Source: Campylobacteraceae bacterium
GTDB taxonomy: Bacteria; Campylobacterota; Campylobacteria; Campylobacterales; Sulfurovaceae
Reading direction: 5' to 3'
DNA length: 10,426 nucleotides
NCBI GenBank assembly: GCA_027081065.1
Contig: JALWLW010000112.1
Span: forward strand, 1 to 10,426
Shown here: piece by piece, positions 1-6,138 of the stretch
How positions within the stretch are numbered: position 1 is the stretch's first letter
Layout: every line of letters starts with the position of its first letter
Notes under the pieces: model-generated
Seen by the model: only the letters and a program-made list of their open reading frames with translations
The model's database searches: none
What the model was told of the DNA's origin: nothing
Program-made: the position numbers and the translations under genes

Positions 1-11
1 AATATGATTAT

Positions 12-68
12 TGTTAATGATTTTTTCATATAAACTAATTTTTTTCAGTTTATATGAAAATATTAACA
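12..68. repeat. Long two-part inverted repeat downstream of the OB-domain gene
   Basis: A perfect 14-bp inverted repeat (23-36 against 47-60, ttttcatataaact and its complement) encloses a 10-nt loop. A second 7-bp pair (12-18 tgttaat against 62-68 attaaca) lies outside it, separated by a 4-nt/1-nt internal loop. It begins 4 nt past the stop codon of the minus-strand gene ending at 72, so it is probably the 3' end structure of that operon (terminator or mRNA-stabilising hairpin). Neither strand has a U-run directly after the stem, and the stem is almost all A/T, so a classical intrinsic terminator is not demonstrated. Confidence 0.6.
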
Positions 69-71
69 TGT

Positions 72-839
72 TTATTGCAGTTTAAATGAGCTTTCTTGAA
101 TGATAACTTTATAAAAATACCCATAGCCAAAATCTTTGTCTACAATGAGTTTTCCTTGAGCAATAACTTTATCTCCTGCTTTAAAAGAGATATTCTTAAT
201 GGTAAAAACTAAGTCATCAGTTCTATTTTTTGAGTTACCTGTGCCATCTTGAATGTGTATCCAATCAAGCTTCATAATCTGTTTAGAGATTTTTAAAATT
301 TCACCTTTTACTTTAATATTTTCATTTTTTAAAAAATCTTTCCACATAAAAATCTCTTCAACTGTGTAAAACTCTTTTTTAACAAAAGGTTTAGCTGGTT
401 TTGAAATCTTTTTTTCAATAGCTTTTTCTTTTTTTGTTTCTGTTGTAGAACTTAGTCCAAGGATATCTTGTAAATCTTTTATAGGTGTTGTATTTTTTTC
501 AGCCAAATAAACATCAGAAGCAAAAATAATTTCTTTGAATGATTTATTTAAGGATTTACTTTTGAAGTCTTTCATAATGGTTTGTTTATCGTAACCAATT
601 TTTTCACCAACTTTTACAGGTGCATTGGCAATGGCAACCCATAGCTCTTTACCATCTTCTTTTACTTTTAGGTATTTATAACCCATTGCATTTTCAATGC
701 TTAAAATTTCTCCATAGTAAATTTTGTTAACATCTTTACTTGGGGTTGTTTTAGCATGATTATGCCCTTTATGACCTTGCTCTGAAGCTAAAATATAACT
801 TGTTAAAAGACTGAGTATGAGTAGTGATTTACCTAACAT
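72..839 (-). CDS. Exported two-domain OB-fold-like protein, NrfJ-like N-terminal domain
   Basis: This is a 255-residue exported protein. It has an N-terminal signal peptide (hydrophobic residues 5-17, probable cleavage near LAS/EQ at 19-20) and no lipobox. A short His-rich stretch (HKGHNH, 23-28) follows and might bind metal. Residues 41-111 (YYGEILSIEN, WVAIANAPVKVGE) resemble the NrfJ-like domain found beside multihaem cytochrome genes. A Lys-rich linker (112-158) leads to a second OB-like domain (159-252) with WIHIQDGTG at 193-201 and DKDFGYGYFY at 234-243. Paired domains of this kind occur in periplasmic proteins of respiratory bacteria, but no biochemical role is established. The start has a good Shine-Dalgarno (agagga, about 7 nt upstream) and lies 1 nt past the stop of the upstream MORN-repeat gene, indicating cotranscription. 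Export and domain layout are well supported; a role in cytochrome assembly or electron transfer is inferred from context. Confidence 0.8.
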   Translation of the reverse strand: MLGKSLLILSLLTSYILASEQGHKGHNHAKTTPSKDVNKIYYGEILSIENAMGYKYLKVKEDGKELWVAIANAPVKVGEKIGYDKQTIMKDFKSKSLNKSFKEIIFASDVYLAEKNTTPIKDLQDILGLSSTTETKKEKAIEKKISKPAKPFVKKEFYTVEEIFMWKDFLKNENIKVKGEILKISKQIMKLDWIHIQDGTGNSKNRTDDLVFTIKNISFKAGDKVIAQGKLIVDKDFGYGYFYKVIIQESSFKLQ

Positions 840-840
840 T

Positions 841-1518
841 TTATTTTCCTCTATTTGGTGAGAAGTTTAGTCCTCGTAATTCATCATAAATATGAGGGTC
901 TTCTTTTTTTTGTATTTGCTCCATTATCTTAATAGGTCTATCCATTTTATAAAAAGTTTTTTTTATGACTGTTCCATTACTATCAAACCACTTTTTATAT
1001 CCTTCTTTGTAATTATTTACATAGTTTACTGTGGATAAAATTTTACCATCAATAGTATATTCTGTCTGGAGACCCTCTTTTTTATTATGTATATATTTAA
1101 CTTCACTAGCAAGTTGTCCATTACTAAAATACTCTTTTTGTATACCTTCTTTTAAATCATTGACATAGTTGACCTCTTTTTTTACTTGTCCATTGACAAA
1201 AAAAGTTTTTTCCATACCTTCCATTTTACCAAGTTTGAAATTACAAAAAGAGAGTTTATGTCCTTCACGGTCGAGCCAAGCTAATTTACCATCACGTTTG
1301 CCATGAACATAAAAAACTTCATAAGCTAGTTGACCTGATTGATAATAGACTTTTTCCAGTCCATGTTTAATACCTTCTCTCATATTAGTACGGCTACCAT
1401 CTAGGTAGTTTGTTTGTGCTTTAATCTGACCTTGGTCAAAAAAAGTTTCTACATATTCTGCATGTAATTGAGTACTTAAAAGGGTAAGAGTTGTAAGTGT
1501 TAGTAGTGATTGATTCAT
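841..1518 (-). CDS. Exported MORN/YwqK-type repeat protein
   Basis: This is a 225-residue protein with a signal peptide (MNQSLLTLTTLTLLSTQLHA, cleavage after A20) and then six to seven repeats of about 23-24 residues between 26 and 197. The repeat core is aromatic-x2-NGQ(L/V)-x2-EV-x-Y-x5-KEG; the best copies begin at about 106 and 130. This is the MORN_2 pattern seen in proteins often labelled YwqK-family antitoxin, though no toxin gene is present and that label should not be read as function. Such repeats form extended beta-hairpin surfaces and are probably binding scaffolds. The C-terminal ~25 residues (PHIYDELRGLNFSPNRGK) fall outside the repeats. I chose the ATG at 1518 rather than the in-frame ATG at 1596: it gives a clean signal peptide, has aaagg 11 nt upstream, and the longer version would run through a strong terminator hairpin. 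Its stop lies 1 nt before the next gene. Partner unknown. Confidence 0.8.
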   Translation of the reverse strand: MNQSLLTLTTLTLLSTQLHAEYVETFFDQGQIKAQTNYLDGSRTNMREGIKHGLEKVYYQSGQLAYEVFYVHGKRDGKLAWLDREGHKLSFCNFKLGKMEGMEKTFFVNGQVKKEVNYVNDLKEGIQKEYFSNGQLASEVKYIHNKKEGLQTEYTIDGKILSTVNYVNNYKEGYKKWFDSNGTVIKKTFYKMDRPIKIMEQIQKKEDPHIYDELRGLNFSPNRGK

Positions 1519-1543
1519 TTTAGTTAATACCTTTAATTCAAAA

Positions 1544-1549
1544 TTTATA
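1544..1549 (-). promoter_or_regulatory. Possible -10 box for the two-gene accessory operon
   Basis: TATAAA on the minus strand lies about 26 nt before the MORN-repeat start, between the terminator of the cytochrome gene and that start. There is no recognisable -35, which is usual for Campylobacterota sigma-70 promoters. It would allow the two accessory genes to be expressed independently of the cytochrome. In such an AT-rich gap a chance match is possible. Confidence 0.35.
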
Positions 1550-1560
1550 AAACTCTGAAC

Positions 1561-1598
1561 AAAAAGTATTACCTTTCTCCCGAAGGAGAAAAGCAATA
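1561..1598 (-). terminator. Intrinsic terminator after the multihaem cytochrome gene
   Basis: Read on the minus strand, 1598-1585 pairs with 1580-1567 as a 14-bp stem with two G-U wobbles. The loop is TTCG, closed by C-G, the extra-stable UUCG tetraloop. The stem is followed by C and then five U residues (1565-1561). It starts 11 nt after the cytochrome stop codon. Stem, loop and U-run together make this the clearest terminator in the window. It separates the cytochrome from the two downstream accessory genes, or sets their level by partial read-through. The complementary strand lacks the U-run, so it acts only on minus-strand transcripts. Confidence 0.85.
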
Positions 1599-1608
1599 AA
1601 AGAAGTGC

Positions 1609-3957
1609 TTAGTTCCAACCATCTTTTACGATTTTTGTAGACTTAGCGTAAGGGTATTTTTTAACCAATGCTTTCACTGAAAGTTTTTGGTCTCCCTCTC
1701 TCATGAAGTGAGCAAGAGTAACTGAAGCCCAGTAATCTTTTTCATATTCTGTACCTTTAAGTTGAGTTGGTACACCTTGTTTATTAACTGTATGACATGC
1801 AGCACATGTTACAGGACCAGCATATTCACCATCTGGTGAGAATTGAAGTGCTTGTTCGTGTGTTGTAATATCAACAGTTTTATCTGGACCATCGTATCTT
1901 GTAGAGTAAAGACCATGTGTAGACTCATGACATGATTGACATGCAATGTCTCCATGAGCTTTAGAGTATCTGTACAATGAGTACTTATTTGGTAAATCAA
2001 TTGGGAAGTATTTACCACCAGTTTCACTCTCTACAAATGGAGCAGCGTGACAGTCAGCACAGTGAGGCTCAGAAGCCGATAACCACCAGTCATTACCACC
2101 AGAAGCAGCAGCGTAAGGAACATCTCCACCTGTTGGGTGATTCCAAGGTTTAAGATCTAGCTTACCATCTTTACCAACATTTTTAACAAGTACAGCTGAT
2201 TTATGGTCTGTGTAGTAAGACATTACTTCATTGTTTCCAGTTGCTTTAGGATCGGCAATCGCAGCAAATTTCTTCGCATCACCACCAGTAATTTCAGCAA
2301 TCATCTCTTTAAGTGATTTATTTCTCAATGTTTTACCAGCTTGTGTACTGTCATGAGTAATATTATCATAGTTTTGGAATGCTTGAGCCACTTTTGTATG
2401 ACAGTTAGTACAGTAAAGACCTCTCATCTCAGAGTCTTTTCCATGCTCATCTTTCATAGAAACATTTTTATATTGCCATTTACCATATTCATTTAAGAAG
2501 AACGGTGGTTTAGCATTAGGGTTAGAGTGTGCATCACGTCTTACGTAACAACCACCACCAGATTTTCTAATATCACCTTTAGAGAAACGACCTTCACCAT
2601 ATCTATCTGTTACACGGAACGGGTTAGTTTCGTCATTCATGTTAGGATTTTGGAAGTGTGTTGGGTGACAAGATTGACAAGATTGTGCTCTACCAGCTCC
2701 ATCAGGCATAGGAACCATTGCAAGGTGGAATCCGTGAATTGCTTCTGAAAGAGGTTTAGCTTTTACAGTTTTATAACCAGTTGCAGTTGGTCTTGGCTCT
2801 TGTAGGTTACCAGAAACGTTATCACCATGACAGTCAGCACAGTTAACTAAACCTGTTTTACCAAGTCTACCTGAAGAAGCATTGTCTTGATAATCACTTA
2901 AGAATGTTGTTCCGTGGTGAGCATCGTGAAGTCCAAGAATGTTAATAGAAGACTCAGCAAGTCTTGCCATGTATTCACTCTCATCAGCATATGTTTTCCA
3001 GTATTCATACTCTTTATCACTTAACTTAAGACCTTCATCTCTAGCCATTTGTGCAGCTTTACCATCTCTTGAGTGACAAGCATGACAGTTTGGAATATCT
3101 ACAGGGTTTGTACCAAAGTAAGAGATTGTTTTTCCATCTTTAGTTTTAATCTGTTTACCAGAGTTATCATGTAATTCAACAGTTGAGTATTGGAAAGGTT
3201 GGAAATCTTTTTCAGTAACTGAACGGATAGTTCCTTTTCTAGTACTATCATTAAATGCAGTTAATGGAAGACCAAGTGCATCCCAAAGGTGAGAAGCTGT
3301 AAGAACCAATTTAACATTTTTAACAGCAGGTACAAGTGTATCTGTCATTACGATGTTACCACCATGTTTACCAGCATACTCTAAGTAAGCACCTGACATT
3401 GGTTTACCTGAAGGTCCTGAGTCAATTCTTACTGGAACTTGCATACCAATTCTAAGCCTATCTTTATCAGTAGCACCTTTTGGAATAGTACCTTCTAAAT
3501 CTTTATAGATAAATAGGTGTGTCCAAACATAGTTTGCAACATTGTCTCCAGCTGAATCAAAATGACCATCACCATCAACATCCTTAGGAACAGTCCAGTA
3601 TTTCATCTTGTTTCCCTCACTATAAGAGTTGTCTCTTGTATAGTAGTAAAGTTTAACTTTATCCTCTGGTGAGAGAAGTGTTGGAACTTTCCCATTTATA
3701 CCTGTCTTTACAGCTTGAGCTTGAATTGAGTTGTATGGTGGAATTACACAACAGTAGTCCATAGAAAAACCAACACAGTGCATACCTAGTTCATAGTTTA
3801 CAAAAATGTTGTATTCATTAGTTGGTTCGTAGTTCTCCCCAACTTTTTTTAGCTTTGACAGTTTGAACGGTGGGTTCTTGTCATAAGCTGTCGATGATGC
3901 TGTCGTTATAAACATAACAACAGCAACAGCCATTAGGGAAGTAAATAGTTTCTTCAT
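1609..3957 (-). CDS. Exported seven-haem c-type cytochrome
   Basis: This is a 782-residue protein with a signal peptide (residues 1-24, cleavage near STA/YD). It has seven CXXCH haem motifs at 291, 373, 427, 516, 633, 673 and 718, so electron transfer in the periplasm or at the cell surface is well supported. The substrate is unknown. The first ~290 residues hold no haem site but contain a distinctive GMHC (58-61), CC (69-70), PPYN (73-76) signature and a Ca-binding-type loop DVDGDGHFD (126-134). I have the impression that a GMHC/PPYN region recurs in other large bacterial multihaem cytochromes, but I cannot name the family. Four cysteines lie outside haem sites (61, 69, 70, 470); C470 sits in CYVRRDAH. 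It is not clearly MccA sulfite reductase (no CX15CH-type motif), NrfA (no CXXCK) or a hydroxylamine oxidoreductase. Start: aaggag lies 9 nt before the ATG. The gene is the first of the minus-strand cluster and is followed by a strong terminator; haem attachment would depend on a CcsBA such as the one at 6139. Confidence 0.92.
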   Translation of the reverse strand: MKKLFTSLMAVAVVMFITTASSTAYDKNPPFKLSKLKKVGENYEPTNEYNIFVNYELGMHCVGFSMDYCCVIPPYNSIQAQAVKTGINGKVPTLLSPEDKVKLYYYTRDNSYSEGNKMKYWTVPKDVDGDGHFDSAGDNVANYVWTHLFIYKDLEGTIPKGATDKDRLRIGMQVPVRIDSGPSGKPMSGAYLEYAGKHGGNIVMTDTLVPAVKNVKLVLTASHLWDALGLPLTAFNDSTRKGTIRSVTEKDFQPFQYSTVELHDNSGKQIKTKDGKTISYFGTNPVDIPNCHACHSRDGKAAQMARDEGLKLSDKEYEYWKTYADESEYMARLAESSINILGLHDAHHGTTFLSDYQDNASSGRLGKTGLVNCADCHGDNVSGNLQEPRPTATGYKTVKAKPLSEAIHGFHLAMVPMPDGAGRAQSCQSCHPTHFQNPNMNDETNPFRVTDRYGEGRFSKGDIRKSGGGCYVRRDAHSNPNAKPPFFLNEYGKWQYKNVSMKDEHGKDSEMRGLYCTNCHTKVAQAFQNYDNITHDSTQAGKTLRNKSLKEMIAEITGGDAKKFAAIADPKATGNNEVMSYYTDHKSAVLVKNVGKDGKLDLKPWNHPTGGDVPYAAASGGNDWWLSASEPHCADCHAAPFVESETGGKYFPIDLPNKYSLYRYSKAHGDIACQSCHESTHGLYSTRYDGPDKTVDITTHEQALQFSPDGEYAGPVTCAACHTVNKQGVPTQLKGTEYEKDYWASVTLAHFMREGDQKLSVKALVKKYPYAKSTKIVKDGWN

Positions 3958-3997
3958 CTTCCTTGTCTCCTTATTCTTTTAATTTCAATGCATTTTT

Positions 3998-4003
3998 ATT
4001 ATA
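3998..4003 (-). promoter_or_regulatory. Probable -10 box for the cytochrome gene
   Basis: A perfect TATAAT on the minus strand lies 40 nt upstream of the cytochrome start codon, in an A/T-rich stretch. No -35 match is found at 16-19 bp spacing (the candidate hexamers read ggaaaa and similar), as is common for Campylobacterota sigma-70 promoters. It would give a leader of about 35 nt containing the aaggag Shine-Dalgarno at 3967-3972. No convincing FNR/CRP-type palindrome was seen next to it. Confidence 0.5.
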
Positions 4004-4055
4004 TGATGATTATTATTTGATTTTCCTTTGCCTAAGCATAAATAAAAATGATACA

Positions 4056-4084
4056 TAGACAATAAACAAATTTAAGCATATAAA
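4056..4084 (+). promoter_or_regulatory. Sigma-70-type promoter for the cysteine-repeat protein gene
   Basis: TAGACA (4056-4061, five of six matches to TTGACA) and TATAAA (4079-4084) are separated by exactly 17 bp. The predicted start of transcription is near 4091, giving a leader of about 30 nt that contains the agga Shine-Dalgarno. It drives the plus strand away from the cytochrome promoter, so the 160-bp gap 3958-4117 is a divergent promoter region. An 8-bp direct repeat TAAGCATA (4033-4040 and 4073-4080) overlaps it. Confidence 0.5.
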
Positions 4085-4110
4085 CGCTACTATTAATAAT
4101 ATAAAATAAT

Positions 4111-4114
4111 AGGA
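4111..4114 (+). promoter_or_regulatory. Shine-Dalgarno that decides between two adjacent ATG codons
   Basis: agga at 4111-4114 lies 3 nt before the ATG at 4118 and 6 nt before the ATG at 4121. The second spacing is the usual one, and it gives a normal MKK signal-peptide start, so 4121 is preferred. The difference is one Met residue. Confidence 0.55.
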
Positions 4115-4120
4115 ATTATG

Positions 4121-4903
4121 ATGAAGAAGACAATATTACTCCTTCTAATGTTGGCATTAAGCCTTACTGCTGGGTTCTTTCAAACAGAAGAACAATTAGC
4201 TCAAGAGTTAAAAGAAGAGAGAAAACACTTTTGTAATTTTTTTACTCATAAAGCAAAAGAGTATAAAAAAAATATGCGAAATGACGAATTAGCATATTTG
4301 ACACTTGAGTCTTACAATAAAAGAGCTACCATTTATTGTTCTGAGATTCTGATTAAAGAAGCTCCTTTAGAAAAAAAAATTGAAGAGGTTGTGACATTAA
4401 AGAAAAATATTTATCTTGAAGATGAACGGCTTTGTAAAATATTTAAAGATAAAATTATAAAATATAAAAAAAATATGAGAGATGATGCTTTAGCAAAAGT
4501 AACATTACAGTCATATAAGCAAAGAGCTTATATTTTTTGTTCTGAAGAGAGCTTAGAGAATAAAGAGAAAAAAGTAAGAGAAGAAGATGAAAAATTATGT
4601 CATCTTTTTTCTCAAGGACCAAAAGTTTGTATTTTATTTGAAAAAAAGGTAGCCAAACAATCAACAACTGAACTCTCTAAAACAACATTTGACTCTTTTA
4701 AAAGACAGGCTAATATTTTTTGTTCAAATGCTGAATTGGAAGAGAAAGATAAAAAAGTACATGAAGAGCATCAAAAATTATGTACCTTATATAGTAAGAA
4801 GATGGATTTTTATAAGAAGAGTATGTCGAAAGATGAAAACTATAAAGAACATCTTAAACTTTATGAAAAACGTTTCAATTATTTTTGTGGTACTAAAAAG
4901 TAA
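4121..4903 (+). CDS. Secreted four-repeat cysteine protein, family not recognised
   Basis: I do not recognise this 260-residue protein. Residues 1-18 (MKKTILLLLMLALSLTAG) form a signal peptide. The rest is highly charged, Lys/Glu-rich and probably all helical. It is built of four repeats, each opening with a (K/R)xxC-x-(F/Y) segment, running through YKK(N/S)M and ending in (Y/F)xxRxxx(Y/F)(Y/F)C. Repeats 1, 2 and 4 have cysteines exactly C-X34-C (38/73, 105/140, 221/256). Repeat 3 is irregular: its opening is doubled (KLCHLF at 159-164, KVCILF at 168-173), giving C160 and C170 before C201. The regular pairing suggests each unit is a helical hairpin closed by a disulfide in the periplasm or outside the cell. 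An alternate start is the ATG at 4118. It has its own promoter and is followed by a weak terminator, so it is probably monocistronic. Base composition resembles its neighbours. Function unknown. Confidence 0.8.
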   Translation: MKKTILLLLMLALSLTAGFFQTEEQLAQELKEERKHFCNFFTHKAKEYKKNMRNDELAYLTLESYNKRATIYCSEILIKEAPLEKKIEEVVTLKKNIYLEDERLCKIFKDKIIKYKKNMRDDALAKVTLQSYKQRAYIFCSEESLENKEKKVREEDEKLCHLFSQGPKVCILFEKKVAKQSTTELSKTTFDSFKRQANIFCSNAELEEKDKKVHEEHQKLCTLYSKKMDFYKKSMSKDENYKEHLKLYEKRFNYFCGTKK

Positions 4904-4934
4904 GTAAGTTTAGTTAAAATTCCTTACTTATTTT
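4897..4934 (+). terminator. Weak hairpin terminator after the cysteine-repeat gene
   Basis: taagtaag (4901-4908, including the stop codon) pairs perfectly with cttactta (4923-4930) over a 14-nt loop. The flanking aaag/tttt extends the stem with A-T pairs and one G-U, and those T residues could serve as the U-run. The stem is A/T-rich and the loop large, so termination is probably partial and trmA might receive read-through transcription. Confidence 0.45.
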
Positions 4935-4953
4935 CATCCAAAAAGGTAATAAA

Positions 4954-6078
4954 TTGGAATGTCAACATTTTGGAACATGTGGTTCTTGTAGTATTTATGA
5001 TTTGAATTATGAGGCTGAATTGTCTCAAAAAAAAGAGCGTGTTTTAGGACTTTTATCTCTTTTTAATGTAAATGATTTAGAAGTTTTTTTAGCTTCAGAG
5101 CATCATTATCGAGCAAGAGCTGAGTTTAAGATTTGGCATGATGGAGATAGTTGTTCTTATGCGATGGGAAGGCTTGACAAAAAAGGTTCAGTTAATATTA
5201 TTGAGTGTCCTAAAGTTATTGTTCCTATAGAAAAAAGAATGCAACCTCTATTAGATGCTATTAATAACTCTTTAGAGGTCTTAAAAAAACGCCTCTTTGC
5301 TGTGGAATTTTTAGCAACCACGACAGATGAATGTCTTATTACCATGATTTATCATCGTAAATTAGATAGCATTTGGGAAGCAGAAGCTAAGGCATTAGAA
5401 GTACTGTTAAATGTAAAGATAATGGGAAGAAGTCGTAAGCAGAAAGTTATATTATCAGATGAATTTGTGACAGAAAAACTATTTATAGATGGGCAAAACT
5501 ATGTTTATAAATATTATGAGAGTGGATTTACTCAACCTAATCCAGCTATTAATATTCAGATGATAGAGTGGGCAATTAAACAGGCTAAAAAAGTTGGAAG
5601 AAAAGGGGATTTTTTAGAAAGTTATTGTGGTTTAGGAAATTTTACTTTGCCTCTTTCTAAATATTTTCACAAAGTATTAGCGACTGAAATTTCTAAACGC
5701 TCCATCTATGCAGCTAAAGAGAATTGTGAATTGAATAAGGTAACTAATATAGAGTTTATTCGTTTGGCTTCTGAAGAGATGACACAAGCTTTAAATAAAG
5801 AACGAGCGTTTACACGCCTTAAAGAGATAGATTTAGATGCTTATAACTTCTCGACTGTTTTAGTTGATCCTCCTCGTGCAGGATTGGATGAAGGAACGAT
5901 TAAATTAATTCAAAACATAGATAATATCATTTATATCTCTTGTAACCCTGAAACTTTATCTAGAGACTTGATAGAACTAACAAAAACACATATTATAGAT
6001 GATGCAGCAATTTATGACCAATTCCCTCACACTCATCATGTTGAATCAGGTGTTTTTTTAGTTAAAAAAGTCAATTAA
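4954..6078 (+). CDS. trmA: TrmA, tRNA (uracil-54-C5)-methyltransferase, Fe-S-type variant
   Basis: TrmA methylates U54 of the tRNA T-loop with S-adenosylmethionine to give m5U54 in the cytoplasm. The 374-residue product matches E. coli TrmA along its length: YRARAEFKIWHDGD (52-65), FTQPNPAINIQM (192-203), the SAM-binding loop FLESYCGLGNF (220-230), DPPRAGLD (305-312), the nucleophile C330 in SCNPET, and the likely general base E364 in HHVESG. It differs by an N-terminal extension with C3, C9 and C12 plus C85. The spacing C-X5-C-X2-C-X72-C is almost that of the [4Fe-4S] site of RlmD/RumA, but the TRAM domain of RlmD is absent. The start is TTG: agg 7 nt upstream fits, the ATG at 4959 is out of frame, and the TTG keeps the first cysteine. 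RlmD/RlmC activity on 23S rRNA is less likely given the close TrmA match. No operon partner is evident; the next gene has its own -10 box. Confidence 0.93.
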   Translation: MECQHFGTCGSCSIYDLNYEAELSQKKERVLGLLSLFNVNDLEVFLASEHHYRARAEFKIWHDGDSCSYAMGRLDKKGSVNIIECPKVIVPIEKRMQPLLDAINNSLEVLKKRLFAVEFLATTTDECLITMIYHRKLDSIWEAEAKALEVLLNVKIMGRSRKQKVILSDEFVTEKLFIDGQNYVYKYYESGFTQPNPAINIQMIEWAIKQAKKVGRKGDFLESYCGLGNFTLPLSKYFHKVLATEISKRSIYAAKENCELNKVTNIEFIRLASEEMTQALNKERAFTRLKEIDLDAYNFSTVLVDPPRAGLDEGTIKLIQNIDNIIYISCNPETLSRDLIELTKTHIIDDAAIYDQFPHTHHVESGVFLVKKVN

Positions 6079-6100
6079 TGTTTTGCTAATGAACCTTAGC

Positions 6101-6106
6101 TATAAT
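6101..6106 (+). promoter_or_regulatory. Probable -10 box for ccsBA
   Basis: A perfect TATAAT lies 32 nt before the ccsBA start codon and predicts a leader of about 26 nt. No -35 match is seen. Just upstream is a short inverted repeat gctaa-tgaacc-ttagc (6085-6100) that abuts the box. It could be a small operator or a weak 3' hairpin for trmA, but at 5 bp it may be chance. Confidence 0.45.
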
Positions 6107-6138
6107 CAAGTAATACAATTTCTAAAATTAGGATAACT

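Noticed and set aside
12..68. Calling the left-edge hairpin a standard intrinsic terminator
   Set aside because: No U-run follows the stem on either strand. The inverted repeat is real but its function is left open.
841..1518. Toxin-antitoxin system suggested by the YwqK-family antitoxin label
   Set aside because: The protein is exported and made of MORN-type repeats, and no toxin-like gene is adjacent. The label is a database convention rather than evidence of function.
841..1596. Longer version of the MORN-repeat gene starting at 1596
   Set aside because: It would place 26 non-signal-like residues before a clean signal peptide and would run through the strong terminator hairpin at 1561-1598. 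The ATG at 1518 has a Shine-Dalgarno and gives a normal exported protein.
2527..2748. Plus-strand open frame inside the cytochrome gene
   Set aside because: It is antisense to a region containing a haem motif and has no ribosome site or domain. It is a shadow of the real frame.
1609..3957. Identification of the cytochrome as MccA sulfite reductase, NrfA or hydroxylamine oxidoreductase
   Set aside because: There is no CX15CH-type motif (MccA) and no CXXCK (NrfA), and the haem spacing and haem-free N-terminus do not fit these enzymes as I know them.
4455..4907. Short open frames inside the cysteine-repeat gene on both strands
   Set aside because: They overlap a well-supported gene completely, lack Shine-Dalgarno sites and recognisable domains, and are explained by the A/T-rich repeat composition.
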